Below are positions 40,547-48,926 of a stretch of 64,000 bases of DNA, in pieces (the first letter of the stretch is position 1; each line of letters starts with the position of its first letter). Location of the stretch: assembly GCF_024267675.1 (NCBI RefSeq), contig NZ_JALDYX010000003.1, forward strand, positions 124,001-188,000, read 5' to 3'. Source of the DNA: Marinobacterium sedimentorum (GTDB lineage Bacteria; Pseudomonadota; Gammaproteobacteria; Pseudomonadales; Balneatricaceae). Made by a program: the position numbers and the translations under genes. The notes under the pieces were generated by a model that did no database searches, had not been told where the DNA came from, and worked only from the letters and a program-made list of their open reading frames with translations.

Positions 40547-41896
40547 ATGAGCCGCAGCAAACCGATCCGTTTTGGGGGCCCCGCCCGCAAGAGTGCCAGC
40601 CGCAGTCCACAAACCCTGGATATTGAAGGCCTGAGCCATGAAGGTCGCGGCGTTGCCCGACTCGATGGCAAGACCGTGTTCGTCTCCGGCGCTCTGCCCG
40701 GCGAGCAGGTGATGGCCCGCATCGACAACGACCGCAACCGCTACGCCGAGGCCCAGACCCTTGAAGTACTGAGCGCCAGCCCTGATCGCTGCGAACCCGG
40801 CTGCCAGCACTATGGCCAGTGTGGCGGCTGCGACCTGCAGCACCTGCGCCACGACCAGCAAATTCACTTCAAGCAGGACCAGGCACTAGACCAGCTCAAA
40901 CGCATTGGCAACCTGATACCGGAACAGATAGAGGCGCCACTGGTCTCTTTGCCCTGGCACTACCGTCGCAGCGCCCGCGTCGGCATCAATCAGCTGCAGC
41001 GCAATGGCGAGCCCCTGATCGGCTTTCGTCGCCGCGCCAGCAACAAGTTGCTGCAGATCGAGCAGTGCGAAGTGCTTGATATACGCGCCCAGGACTTGTT
41101 CCGCGGACTGCGCGATAGCCTCACAGGCCTGGACGACCTGAAATCCATTACCCACGCCCAGGTTCAGTACGGTGACAGCCGGGGCGCCCTGACCCTGCGC
41201 ACCAAGAAGCCGCTGCGCGCTGACACCCTGGCACGCCTGCAGCCCCTGGCCCAACAGTTCGACCTGCAGCTCTACCTCGAAGACGCACAGGGCACTCAGT
41301 ACGCCGGCAACGACGCTGAGCAACCGCTGACCTATGCCCTGCCGGCGTTCAAGCTGGAACTGGGATTTGCGCCTGGCGACTTCCTGCAGGTGAACCCGGA
41401 TCTGAACCGTCAGATGGTCTCCCGTGCAATAGAGTGGCTTGATCCGCAGCCCCAAGATCGCGTGCTGGATCTGTTCTGCGGCCTTGGCAACTTCACCCTG
41501 CCACTGGCCACGCGCTGTGACGAAGTCATTGGCGTAGAAGGCAGCGAAGCCATGGCCGAGCGGGCAACCGCCAATGCAAAGGCCAACGGCATCGAGAACG
41601 CGACCTTCTTTCGCAACGACCTGAGCCAGGACTTTCGCCATCAGAAATGGTACCGCACGGGATTTGACCTGATCCTGCTGGACCCGCCGCGTACCGGTGC
41701 CCGCGAAGCCATTCTCCAGCTGATCGGTTACAGGGCCAAGCGCATCCTGTACGTATCCTGCAATCCGGCCATGCTGGCCCGGGACGGCGCCGAACTGACC
41801 CAGGCCGGCTATCGCCTGAGCCGCTTCTGCGCCATGGACATGTTCCCCCATACCGCCCACGTCGAGGCACTGGCGCTGTTTGAGCTGACACCATGA
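40547..41896 (+). CDS. rlmD: 23S rRNA (uracil-1939-C5)-methyltransferase RlmD
   Basis: Makes m5U1939 in 23S rRNA using SAM. A TRAM domain (about 20-78) precedes a 4Fe-4S site formed by Cys86, Cys92, Cys95 and Cys174, and the methyltransferase domain has VLDLFCGLGNFTLPLA and the catalytic cysteine in YVSCNP (Cys405). At 449 residues it is slightly longer than E. coli RumA (433). GCGAGAG precedes the ATG. It overlaps the next gene by 4 bp. Confidence 0.97.
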   Translation: MSRSKPIRFGGPARKSASRSPQTLDIEGLSHEGRGVARLDGKTVFVSGALPGEQVMARIDNDRNRYAEAQTLEVLSASPDRCEPGCQHYGQCGGCDLQHLRHDQQIHFKQDQALDQLKRIGNLIPEQIEAPLVSLPWHYRRSARVGINQLQRNGEPLIGFRRRASNKLLQIEQCEVLDIRAQDLFRGLRDSLTGLDDLKSITHAQVQYGDSRGALTLRTKKPLRADTLARLQPLAQQFDLQLYLEDAQGTQYAGNDAEQPLTYALPAFKLELGFAPGDFLQVNPDLNRQMVSRAIEWLDPQPQDRVLDLFCGLGNFTLPLATRCDEVIGVEGSEAMAERATANAKANGIENATFFRNDLSQDFRHQKWYRTGFDLILLDPPRTGAREAILQLIGYRAKRILYVSCNPAMLARDGAELTQAGYRLSRFCAMDMFPHTAHVEALALFELTP

Positions 41897-42516
41897 GCTA
41901 CAGCCTGATCTGGGCTGACACAGAGCTGGCGGTGGTCGTGAAACCCGCCGGCCTGTTGTCGGTACCGGGACGCGGCCCCGACAAGCAGGACTGCCTGTGG
42001 CACCGGGTACAGACGGATTTCCCCACCGCCCGCATCGTGCATCGTCTCGATTGCGCCACCTCGGGACTCATGGTGCTGGCGCTCAATGCGGCCAGCCACC
42101 GCGAACTGAGCCGCCAGTTTCAGATGCGCGAAACCCGCAAACGCTATCAGGCCCTGGTCGCAGGCCGCCCCGGGGCAAACAGCGGCGTGATGGAATGGCC
42201 ACTGCGCTGTGACTGGGAACGTCGCCCGCTGCAGATCGTCGATCCCGTAGAGGGCAAATCCGCCCGCACCGAATGGTTGCTACTGGAGAGTAATGGCGTA
42301 CAGAGCCGCATTCAGCTGCACCCGATTACCGGTCGCTCGCACCAGCTGCGGGTGCATCTGCAAACTCTGGGACACCCTATCCTGGGGGACAACTTCTACG
42401 CTCCGCCCGAGATCATCGCCCGGGCACCGCGGCTGATGCTGCACGCAGAGCAACTCGGCCTGCAGCATCCTGTCAGCGGCGAGGCACTGGACTTTGAGGC
42501 GCCCGTCCCCTTCTAG
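41893..42516 (+). CDS. RluA-family pseudouridine synthase
   Basis: A 207-residue pseudouridine synthase. The catalytic aspartate lies in IVHRLDCATSG (Asp53), followed by RKRYQALV and the RSHQLRVHL motif. No S4 domain is present, as in E. coli RluA (219 residues), which modifies 23S rRNA U746 and tRNA U32. It is translationally coupled to rlmD, so two rRNA modifications share an operon. Confidence 0.92.
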   Translation: MSYSLIWADTELAVVVKPAGLLSVPGRGPDKQDCLWHRVQTDFPTARIVHRLDCATSGLMVLALNAASHRELSRQFQMRETRKRYQALVAGRPGANSGVMEWPLRCDWERRPLQIVDPVEGKSARTEWLLLESNGVQSRIQLHPITGRSHQLRVHLQTLGHPILGDNFYAPPEIIARAPRLMLHAEQLGLQHPVSGEALDFEAPVPF

Positions 42517-42592
42517 TAAGCCTTTTTAGGGAGTCCTTCCGGCAAGCCCTTCTAACGTGCCTTTCTAATGTGTCTGTCTAGCCGCCTGAGGT

Positions 42593-43543
42593 CTAACTTA
42601 CCACCCGCAGCGCCTCGCCACGGCCGAACGCCTGTATCGTATCCAGCGTCTGCGCAATGATGCGTTGGCGCGCCTCAGTGCTACCCCAGGCACTGTGCGG
42701 CGTTACAATCAGGTTGGGAATATCACCGCTGAGCAGCGGATTCCCATCTCTTGGCGGCTCCACACTGAGTACATCGGTGGCGGCCCCCGCGAGCGCTCCA
42801 CTGCGCAGGGCATCTGCCAGCGCCCGTTCATCAACGATGCCACCCCGGGCCACATTGATCAGCAGGGCGGAGTTTTTCATGCGCTTGAAGGCCGCCGCAT
42901 CGAGCAGGTTGCGGGTATGTTCGGTCAGCGGACAGTGCAGTGTCAGCACATCCACCTGGGGCAGCAGCTGATCCAGCGGCGTACGACCCGCTTCAGCGGG
43001 CCCACCCGGGCGCTGCGCGACCATGACCTTCATGCCGAAAGCCTCGGCAATGCGCCCGACGCCCTGCCCCAGGTTGCCGTAACCGACAATGCCCAGCGTC
43101 TTGCCAGCGAGCTCTGCGATGGGGAAATCCAGAAAGCAGAACTGCCCGGCCTGCTGCCAGCGACCGCCCTGCACCGCCTGGTGGTAATCCAGCAGCCGCG
43201 TACTGAGCGCCAGCAGCAGCGCGAAGACGTGCTGAATCACGGAGTCATTGCCATAGGCGCGGCAATTCGATACCTGAATACCAAGACGCTGCGCCGCCTC
43301 CAGGTCCACATTGTTGGTGCCCGTCGCAACCACACAGATCAGCTTGAGCCTTGGCGCCTGCTGCAGCGCCGCCGCATCAAGACGCACCTTGTTGACCAGC
43401 ACGACCTCGGCATCGCGGATGCGCGCCGCCACCTCCAGAGGCCCGGTGGCCATGTGGGTTTCGAAGCACTTGAACTCGCCCGCCAACGCCGCAAGGTCGA
43501 TATCTTCCAGGCTTTCGAGATCAAGAAATACTGCCTTGTGCAT
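42593..43543 (-). CDS. D-2-hydroxyacid dehydrogenase (hydroxypyruvate reductase-like)
   Basis: A 316-residue NAD(P)H-dependent reductase of the D-isomer-specific family. The nucleotide motif VGYGNLGQGVGR is near 153-164, and the catalytic Arg233 (NVARGG), Glu262 and His283 (PHSAWG) are present. The sequence resembles glycerate dehydrogenase/HprA, but the substrate is not certain. The ATG at 43543 follows GGGAG, so 14 upstream in-frame codons are left out. Confidence 0.9.
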   Translation of the reverse strand: MHKAVFLDLESLEDIDLAALAGEFKCFETHMATGPLEVAARIRDAEVVLVNKVRLDAAALQQAPRLKLICVVATGTNNVDLEAAQRLGIQVSNCRAYGNDSVIQHVFALLLALSTRLLDYHQAVQGGRWQQAGQFCFLDFPIAELAGKTLGIVGYGNLGQGVGRIAEAFGMKVMVAQRPGGPAEAGRTPLDQLLPQVDVLTLHCPLTEHTRNLLDAAAFKRMKNSALLINVARGGIVDERALADALRSGALAGAATDVLSVEPPRDGNPLLSGDIPNLIVTPHSAWGSTEARQRIIAQTLDTIQAFGRGEALRVVS

Positions 43544-43607
43544 ATGTCTGACTCCCTGCTGCGCGTCTAATCTGTTTAGCGCCATAGAGCGCTCTTTGGC
43601 TCAGATA

Positions 43608-43631
43608 CAACAAAGGGGCCGCAGCCCCTTT
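43608..43631 (-). terminator. Probable terminator of purC
   Basis: The 8-bp stem AAAGGGGC/GCCCCTTT with loop CGCA is followed on the minus strand by TTTGTTGT. Confidence 0.7.
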
Positions 43632-43663
43632 CTCGTTACTCTGTCAGCAATCCTCGCTCAGCC

Positions 43664-44377
43664 TCAGCCGAAGTCGATACCCAGACGACGGCCCACTTCT
43701 TCGTAGGCTTCAATCACGCCACCAAGGCCCTGACGGAAACGGTCCTTGTCCATCTTGTTGCGGGTTTCCTTGTCCCACAGGCGACAGTTGTCCGGGGAGA
43801 ATTCGTCACCCAGAACGACTTCACCCTTGAAAACACCAAACTCGAGCTTGGAGTCGACCAGTAACAGACCGGCATCGTCGAACAGCTGCTTGAGCACAAC
43901 ATTGGCCTGAAAGGTCAGCTCCTTCGCCCGAGCCAACTGCTCCCTGGTTGCCCAGCCGAAAGTTTCGACATGGGATTCGTTGATCATCGGATCGCCAAGG
44001 GCATCATTCTTGAGGAACAGCTCAAAGGTGGGCGGCACCAGTTCCTGACCTTCAGTCAGACCCAGACGACGCACCAGGGAGCCCGCGGCGATGTTACGCA
44101 CCACACACTCAACGGGCATCATGTCCATACGCTTGACCAGGCACTCCTGATCAGACAGCAGGCGCTCGAAATGGGTCGGGATGCCGGCTGCCTGCAGCTT
44201 TTGCATGATGAAGGCATTGAACTTGTTGTTAACCATGCCCTTGCGTTCCAGCTGCTCGATTCGCTTGCCATCGAACGCAGAGGTGTCATTACGGAACGCC
44301 AATACCAGGTAGTCGTGGTCATCGGTTTCATATACGGATTTGGCTTTTCCGGCATAAAGCTCTGCGCGCTTTTCCAT
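43664..44377 (-). CDS. purC: Phosphoribosylaminoimidazole-succinocarboxamide synthase
   Basis: SAICAR synthetase, a step of purine biosynthesis that joins CAIR with aspartate using ATP. The 237-residue length and motifs [19 protein letters not shown] and [11 protein letters not shown] are typical. GGAG precedes the ATG. It follows bamC and dapA on the same strand, the order seen in Pseudomonas. Confidence 0.98.
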   Translation of the reverse strand: MEKRAELYAGKAKSVYETDDHDYLVLAFRNDTSAFDGKRIEQLERKGMVNNKFNAFIMQKLQAAGIPTHFERLLSDQECLVKRMDMMPVECVVRNIAAGSLVRRLGLTEGQELVPPTFELFLKNDALGDPMINESHVETFGWATREQLARAKELTFQANVVLKQLFDDAGLLLVDSKLEFGVFKGEVVLGDEFSPDNCRLWDKETRNKMDKDRFRQGLGGVIEAYEEVGRRLGIDFG

Positions 44378-44444
44378 CGAAATCTCCAGTCAAACAGTTG
44401 TCAGTAGAGCATCTTGCCGGGCGTAGCCCCGATGCGGTTCTAGA

Positions 44445-44482
44445 CATCGGCGGCACCGGGGTTGTCCCGGCACGGGCCGATG
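44445..44482. repeat. Nested inverted repeat between bamC and purC
   Basis: CATCGGC (44445-44451) pairs with GCCGATG (44476-44482), and inside it CCGGG/CCCGG (44456-44470) forms a second stem. No T tract follows on either strand. It may be a weak bamC terminator or a purC leader structure. Confidence 0.5.
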
Positions 44483-44492
44483 CAGGTTCAAT

Positions 44493-45884
44493 TCAGCTGG
44501 CGGGCAGGTGATCCTTGACGCTCCACAGAATTTCTTCTGCTACCAGAGCGGGCGCCGCTATGCCTTCAGCCGTGTCGACACTCAAATAGCTACCGCTGCG
44601 CGTACGGTTCATGCGCAGCTGATAGCGGCCCACGAATTCATAGTTGCCGGTTTCACGGTTAAGGCCGCCATCCTTGCCAGCACCGCCAAAGACATAGATA
44701 ACCTTGCCGGCAAACCAGATCTTGTAGCCTTCGCGGTTGGCCAGGTTGTCTGGATCGGCCAGATCGCTCTGATCCACCACACCCTCTACCAGACGGTCGG
44801 TCTGCTTGGCACTGTAGCTGATGCCATTCTCGGCGTCAGACTCACCCAAGCCCAGGGTGCGCTCGAACAGGCCGGTATCTAACTTGATATCGCCACGATC
44901 GCCGTGCAGCCACTCAAAGAAGCCGGCCTTCTTGGTATCTTCCACCGGTGTCGTGGTGGTGTAGGTCAGATAGAAAATACCCCGTTCCTGATCCCGCGTA
45001 CCCACATCCATCTCTGCCGCACTAAGCGCGCTGTCGATCAGGTTCCAGGCATTGTCAATCGAGGTTTCGATCTTCAGCGTCGGATTGCCGCGCGAGTCAC
45101 GCCCCAGCAACGGCCGCGCCCTGTCGCGCTGCTGCAGCTCCAGCAGGCTCTGCGCGCTGGAATCGGCCGTGGCCTTGCTGAGGTAACGCAGCATGTCGAA
45201 CATCATGTCGCTCTTGTAGCCGACATTGCTGGCCTGAGCGCTCCAGTCGATAGTCTCGACCTGCTGGCTGAACGGAAACGCCACGTGATCAATACGAATG
45301 GAGGTTCGATCGTAGTTTTCCGGGTCCGGCTTGAGGCTGATGCGCAGCTTGTTGCGGGTATCTGTATCGACATTCTGGAAAGTCAGCTTCTTGATCCAGC
45401 GATCGGCAAAACCGTATTCCTTGCCATCGACGCGAATCCAGCCGGATTCCATCTGCCCCTGACGCGGATCAGACTTGGCCAGTTCGATGCCGTTGAAGCG
45501 CCAGAAGTCCTGCAATTTGAGCCAGACATCAGCGATGGGCTCATCCACAACGATGACCTTTTCATTACCCAGACGTGACAGGTTGACCCGCTCTGAGCCC
45601 GTGTCGGCGTAAAAGAACTCCGGCCGCGGCACCTGGAAATCGCTCTGACGCAGAGTGGCGGTATCACCCACCACCGGCACCACCAGCTGTTCGTTCAGCT
45701 CACGGGTCTGCAGGTGCGGCGGAATCTCCAGCCGCGCCTGCGCCTGGGCAGCTTCGTAGTCCTGGGAGCGATTGCGCACCAGGCCACCTTCACCGTAGAG
45801 CGGATTGTTGGACAGATAGCTGCAGCCTGACAGTCCCGCCACGGCAACCAGTAGCGCACCGGTCAGCGTTTGACTCTTCATCAT
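44493..45884 (-). CDS. bamC: Outer-membrane assembly lipoprotein BamC
   Basis: A lipoprotein of the BAM complex that inserts beta-barrel proteins into the outer membrane. The lipobox VAGLSGC makes Cys about residue 20 the acylated site. Two helix-grip domains follow. At about 463 residues it is much longer than E. coli BamC (344), with the added length mainly in the C-terminal half. Two adjacent ATG codons (45884, 45881) could start it; there is no clear ribosome site, but the start lies eight bases after dapA, so coupling is likely. Confidence 0.9.
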   Translation of the reverse strand: MMKSQTLTGALLVAVAGLSGCSYLSNNPLYGEGGLVRNRSQDYEAAQAQARLEIPPHLQTRELNEQLVVPVVGDTATLRQSDFQVPRPEFFYADTGSERVNLSRLGNEKVIVVDEPIADVWLKLQDFWRFNGIELAKSDPRQGQMESGWIRVDGKEYGFADRWIKKLTFQNVDTDTRNKLRISLKPDPENYDRTSIRIDHVAFPFSQQVETIDWSAQASNVGYKSDMMFDMLRYLSKATADSSAQSLLELQQRDRARPLLGRDSRGNPTLKIETSIDNAWNLIDSALSAAEMDVGTRDQERGIFYLTYTTTTPVEDTKKAGFFEWLHGDRGDIKLDTGLFERTLGLGESDAENGISYSAKQTDRLVEGVVDQSDLADPDNLANREGYKIWFAGKVIYVFGGAGKDGGLNRETGNYEFVGRYQLRMNRTRSGSYLSVDTAEGIAAPALVAEEILWSVKDHLPAS

Positions 45885-45891
45885 GATGGGT

Positions 45892-46773
45892 TCAGCCCTG
45901 AATGATGCCGCTCTCGCGCAGCGCATTACGAACGATTGGCTGACAGCTCTCGGCCAGCAGCGTCAGCGGTAGACGAATACCGGGACCAATGAGACCCATT
46001 TCGTACAGGGCCCATTTCACCGGAATCGGGTTGGACTCCACAAACAGCTGAGTGTTCAGTGGCATCAGCTTTTGCTGCAGTGCGCGGGCACCTGCGGCAT
46101 CACCTGCCAGAGCCAGGCGGCAGAGCTCGGCCATCTCGGCCGGCGCCACGTTGGCGGTCACAGAGATGTTGCCGTGACCGCCGGCCAGAATAAGCTCGAC
46201 CGCCGTGGCATCGTCACCGGAGTAGATCGCAAAATCCTTGGGTGCACGGGCTATCAGATCGCGGGCACGCTCGACATTGCCGGTCGCATCCTTGATACCG
46301 ATGATATTGTCGATACCGGCCAGGCGCAGCGTGGTGTCGTTGCTCATGTCGCAGGCGGTACGGCCCGGCACATTGTACAGAATCTGCGCAACGGGAACGG
46401 CTTCGGCAACGGCCTTGAAATGCTGGTACAGACCTTCCTGAGTCGGCTTGTTGTAGTACGGTGTTACCAGCAGACAGGCATCGGCACCCAGGTCTGCCGC
46501 GCGACGGGTCAGGGAGATGGCCTCACGGGTCGAGTTGGCACCGGTACCGGCGATGACCGGAAGACGCCCATCGACGCGCTTGATGATGCGCTTGATCACC
46601 TGGCAATGCTCGTCATAATCGAGGGTCGCGGACTCACCGCTGGTCCCAACGGCAACGATCGAATCGGTGCCGTTATCCAGGTGCAGATCGACAACCTTGT
46701 CCAGAGCGTCCCAGTCGACATCTCCATTGATCTGCATCGGCGTGACGAGCGCAACAATACTGCCAGTAATCAT
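45892..46773 (-). CDS. dapA: 4-hydroxy-tetrahydrodipicolinate synthase
   Basis: Condenses pyruvate with aspartate semialdehyde at the branch point to lysine and meso-DAP. The Schiff-base Lys161 (IIGIKDATGN), Tyr133 (YNVPGRT) and Arg138 sit at the usual numbers. I place the start at ATG 46773 (MITGSIVALVTPM), with GGAG six bases upstream, not at the ATG four codons earlier. meso-DAP links it to the peptidoglycan genes of the window. Confidence 0.97.
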   Translation of the reverse strand: MITGSIVALVTPMQINGDVDWDALDKVVDLHLDNGTDSIVAVGTSGESATLDYDEHCQVIKRIIKRVDGRLPVIAGTGANSTREAISLTRRAADLGADACLLVTPYYNKPTQEGLYQHFKAVAEAVPVAQILYNVPGRTACDMSNDTTLRLAGIDNIIGIKDATGNVERARDLIARAPKDFAIYSGDDATAVELILAGGHGNISVTANVAPAEMAELCRLALAGDAAGARALQQKLMPLNTQLFVESNPIPVKWALYEMGLIGPGIRLPLTLLAESCQPIVRNALRESGIIQG

Positions 46774-46831
46774 TACTTTCTCCATCTGACAAATTCGGGT
46801 CTATGGTACTGTGCGCACCAGACTCGTACAA

Positions 46832-46879
46832 CGAGATCCGGATCCCCCGCAGGCTTAGCCGACAGCGGGTTTGATCTCG
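46832..46879. repeat. Inverted repeat in the dapA-bcp gap
   Basis: CGAGATC (46832-46838) pairs with GATCTCG (46873-46879), with an inner CCCGC/GCGGG pair. It lies between the two divergent start codons and could be a shared regulatory site or an RNA hairpin. Confidence 0.45.
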
Positions 46880-46952
46880 CAGAAAGGCCCAGTATTCTAT
46901 ACGATTTGCACGCCCGAAGCGTACCCGTTTTTTGACCCAAAAAGGAATCCCC

Positions 46953-47420
46953 ATGAGCCGAGTATCCCTCAACCAGCCCGTACCGGACTTCAGCGCCCAG
47001 GCCACCAGCGACCAGCAGGTAGACTCCGGCGCCCTGCGCGGTCGCAATCTGGTGATCTACTTCTACCCCAAGGACAGCACCCCCGGCTGCACCACCGAGG
47101 GTCAGAACTTTCGCGATTTGTACGCGCAGTTCCAGGCACTGGATACCGATATTTTCGGTGTGTCACGCGACGGTCTGCGCGCCCACGAAAACTTCAAGGC
47201 CAAACAGGCCTTTCCGTTCGAACTGATCAGCGATACAGATGAGAGCCTGTGCGGCCTGTTTGACGTTATCAAGCTCAAGAAGCTGTACGGCAAGGAGCAC
47301 ATGGGCATTGAACGCAGCACCTTCCTGATCGACAAGACCGGCACACTGCGCAACGAATGGCGCAAGGTGAAAGTTGCCGGCCACGCCGACGCCGTGCTGG
47401 AAGCCGTCAAGGCGCTCTGA
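46953..47420 (+). CDS. bcp: Thioredoxin-dependent thiol peroxidase Bcp (PrxQ type)
   Basis: A 155-residue peroxiredoxin that reduces hydrogen and lipid peroxides. The peroxidatic cysteine is Cys46 in TPGCTTEG. The resolving cysteine found five residues later in E. coli Bcp is absent; Cys100 in DESLCGLFD could replace it, giving an alternative disulfide. AAAGGA precedes the ATG. It is divergent from dapA. Confidence 0.95.
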   Translation: MSRVSLNQPVPDFSAQATSDQQVDSGALRGRNLVIYFYPKDSTPGCTTEGQNFRDLYAQFQALDTDIFGVSRDGLRAHENFKAKQAFPFELISDTDESLCGLFDVIKLKKLYGKEHMGIERSTFLIDKTGTLRNEWRKVKVAGHADAVLEAVKAL

Positions 47421-47497
47421 TTCACCGTCGCGGGCCGTCCGACAGGGCGCCCGCGCAGCCCCCATACCCCAAGAACCCATGACGCCAAGGCTCTGAC

Positions 47498-48583
47498 TTA
47501 AGGTTGCGACTGGCCGTCGCCGGGAAGCCCCGGCATCTGGTTGCCGGGCCAGGCATTCAAAATGGCCTTGACCAGCGTCGCCAGCGGAATGGCGAAGAAC
47601 ACGCCCCAAAAACCCCACAAACTGCCAAATATCAGCACAGCCACGATGATGGATACCGGATGCAGGTTTACCGCTTCCGAAAACAGCAGCGGCACCAGCA
47701 CGTTGCCATCCAGTGCCTGAATAATGCCGTAGGCCACCATCAGCCACATGAACTCGGTGCCCCAGCCAAACTGAAAGAAGCCAATCAGCGCCACCGGCAG
47801 CGTCACCAGCGCAGCACCTATATAAGGCACCAGCACGGACAAGCCGACAATAATCCCCAACAGCGCCGCGTAATTCACCCCCAGAAAGGCCAGCACCACA
47901 AAGGTCACGCTTCCGACGATCAGGATTTCCAGCGCCTTGCCCCGGATGTAGTTGGCAATCTGATCATCCATTTCGCGCCACACCTTGGTCATCATGTGAC
48001 GACGCTCGGGCAGGAAGGACGCCCACCAACCCACCAGTTTGCGCCCGTCCTTGAGAAAGAAAAACACCAGAATGGGCACCAGCACCACGTAGATCAGCAG
48101 CGCCACCAGGTTACCCAGAGAATTGAGCGAGAAGGTCAGCACCCACTGCCCGGCCTGGCTAAGTTCCGTGGTCGCCAGCTGGATCAGATCCCGCACCTGG
48201 GATTCGGAAATAAAGTCGGGGTATTTCTGTGGCAACAGCAGTAACAGCGACTGCACATGGGACACCATGCGCGGCAACTCGTTAAACAGGGTGACGAGCT
48301 GCTTCCAGGCCAGCGGCATGACGAAGAGCAACAGGGCCAGGAAAAAGCCGACAAAAGCAGCGAACACCAGCATCACCGCAGGCAGGTGATTCAGCCCCCG
48401 GGAGACCAGCCAGTCGACCGAGCCCTGCATCAGAAACGCCAGCACTATACCGGCAAACACCGGCGCCAGCGGCTGCCCCAGGGTAATAATGACCGTCAGG
48501 CTCACCGCCAGCAGCACAAACAGCAACAGAGCCTCTTCGTCGGAGAAATACCGATCAATCCATTTATCGAAAATCTTGCGCAT
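47498..48583 (-). CDS. perM: AI-2E family transporter (PerM-like)
   Basis: A 361-residue inner-membrane protein of the AI-2E/PerM family, with about eight helices and the central soluble stretch typical of the family. Functions in the family range from autoinducer-2 export to Na+/H+ antiport; which applies here is unknown. The start at ATG 48583 (MRKIFDKWIDRYFSDEEA) matches family N termini. It lies 16 bp after tusA. Confidence 0.88.
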   Translation of the reverse strand: MRKIFDKWIDRYFSDEEALLLFVLLAVSLTVIITLGQPLAPVFAGIVLAFLMQGSVDWLVSRGLNHLPAVMLVFAAFVGFFLALLLFVMPLAWKQLVTLFNELPRMVSHVQSLLLLLPQKYPDFISESQVRDLIQLATTELSQAGQWVLTFSLNSLGNLVALLIYVVLVPILVFFFLKDGRKLVGWWASFLPERRHMMTKVWREMDDQIANYIRGKALEILIVGSVTFVVLAFLGVNYAALLGIIVGLSVLVPYIGAALVTLPVALIGFFQFGWGTEFMWLMVAYGIIQALDGNVLVPLLFSEAVNLHPVSIIVAVLIFGSLWGFWGVFFAIPLATLVKAILNAWPGNQMPGLPGDGQSQP

Positions 48584-48599
48584 ATAGAATCTCTGCAGG

Positions 48600-48836
48600 C
48601 TAGGAGCGTCGGATAATGTAAATGTAACGCTCGTCCTCGGTGAACGATTGCAACAGCTCATGGTCACACTGGTCGGTGTATGCCTTGAAGTCCCGCACCG
48701 ATCCCGCATCGGTCGCAATGACCTTTAACACAGCACCGCTTTGCAGCCGGTTAAGTGCCTGCTTGGCCTTGAGCAACGGCAGCGGGCAATTCAGCCCACT
48801 GGCATCAAGCACCTGATCGAATTCACCGCTTACCAT
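48600..48836 (-). CDS. TusA-family sulfur carrier protein
   Basis: A 78-residue TusA/SirA-type protein with the persulfide cysteine Cys17 in DASGLNCPLPLLKAKQAL. The canonical role is sulfur relay to tRNA thiolation and other pathways. In Pseudomonas aeruginosa a TusA-like protein at the same locus was tied to molybdenum homeostasis, as I recall. AGAGGGG precedes the ATG at 48836. It shares an operon with perM and is divergent from the protease gene. Confidence 0.88.
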   Translation of the reverse strand: MVSGEFDQVLDASGLNCPLPLLKAKQALNRLQSGAVLKVIATDAGSVRDFKAYTDQCDHELLQSFTEDERYIYIIRRS

Positions 48837-48926
48837 GATTACCCCTCTTGCCGGGTCGCTTGGGAAGCTGGATATTAGCATAAAGCTCTGTACGATAATC
48901 GTCAGCGATTGATGATAAGGAAACCC

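Noticed and set aside
47430..47455. GCGGGCC...GGCGCCCGC hairpin after bcp, with GTCCGACAGG resembling the MITE end
   Set aside because: Only about ten bases match the repeat and no second end is nearby; it lacks a T tract, so I did not call a terminator or repeat copy.
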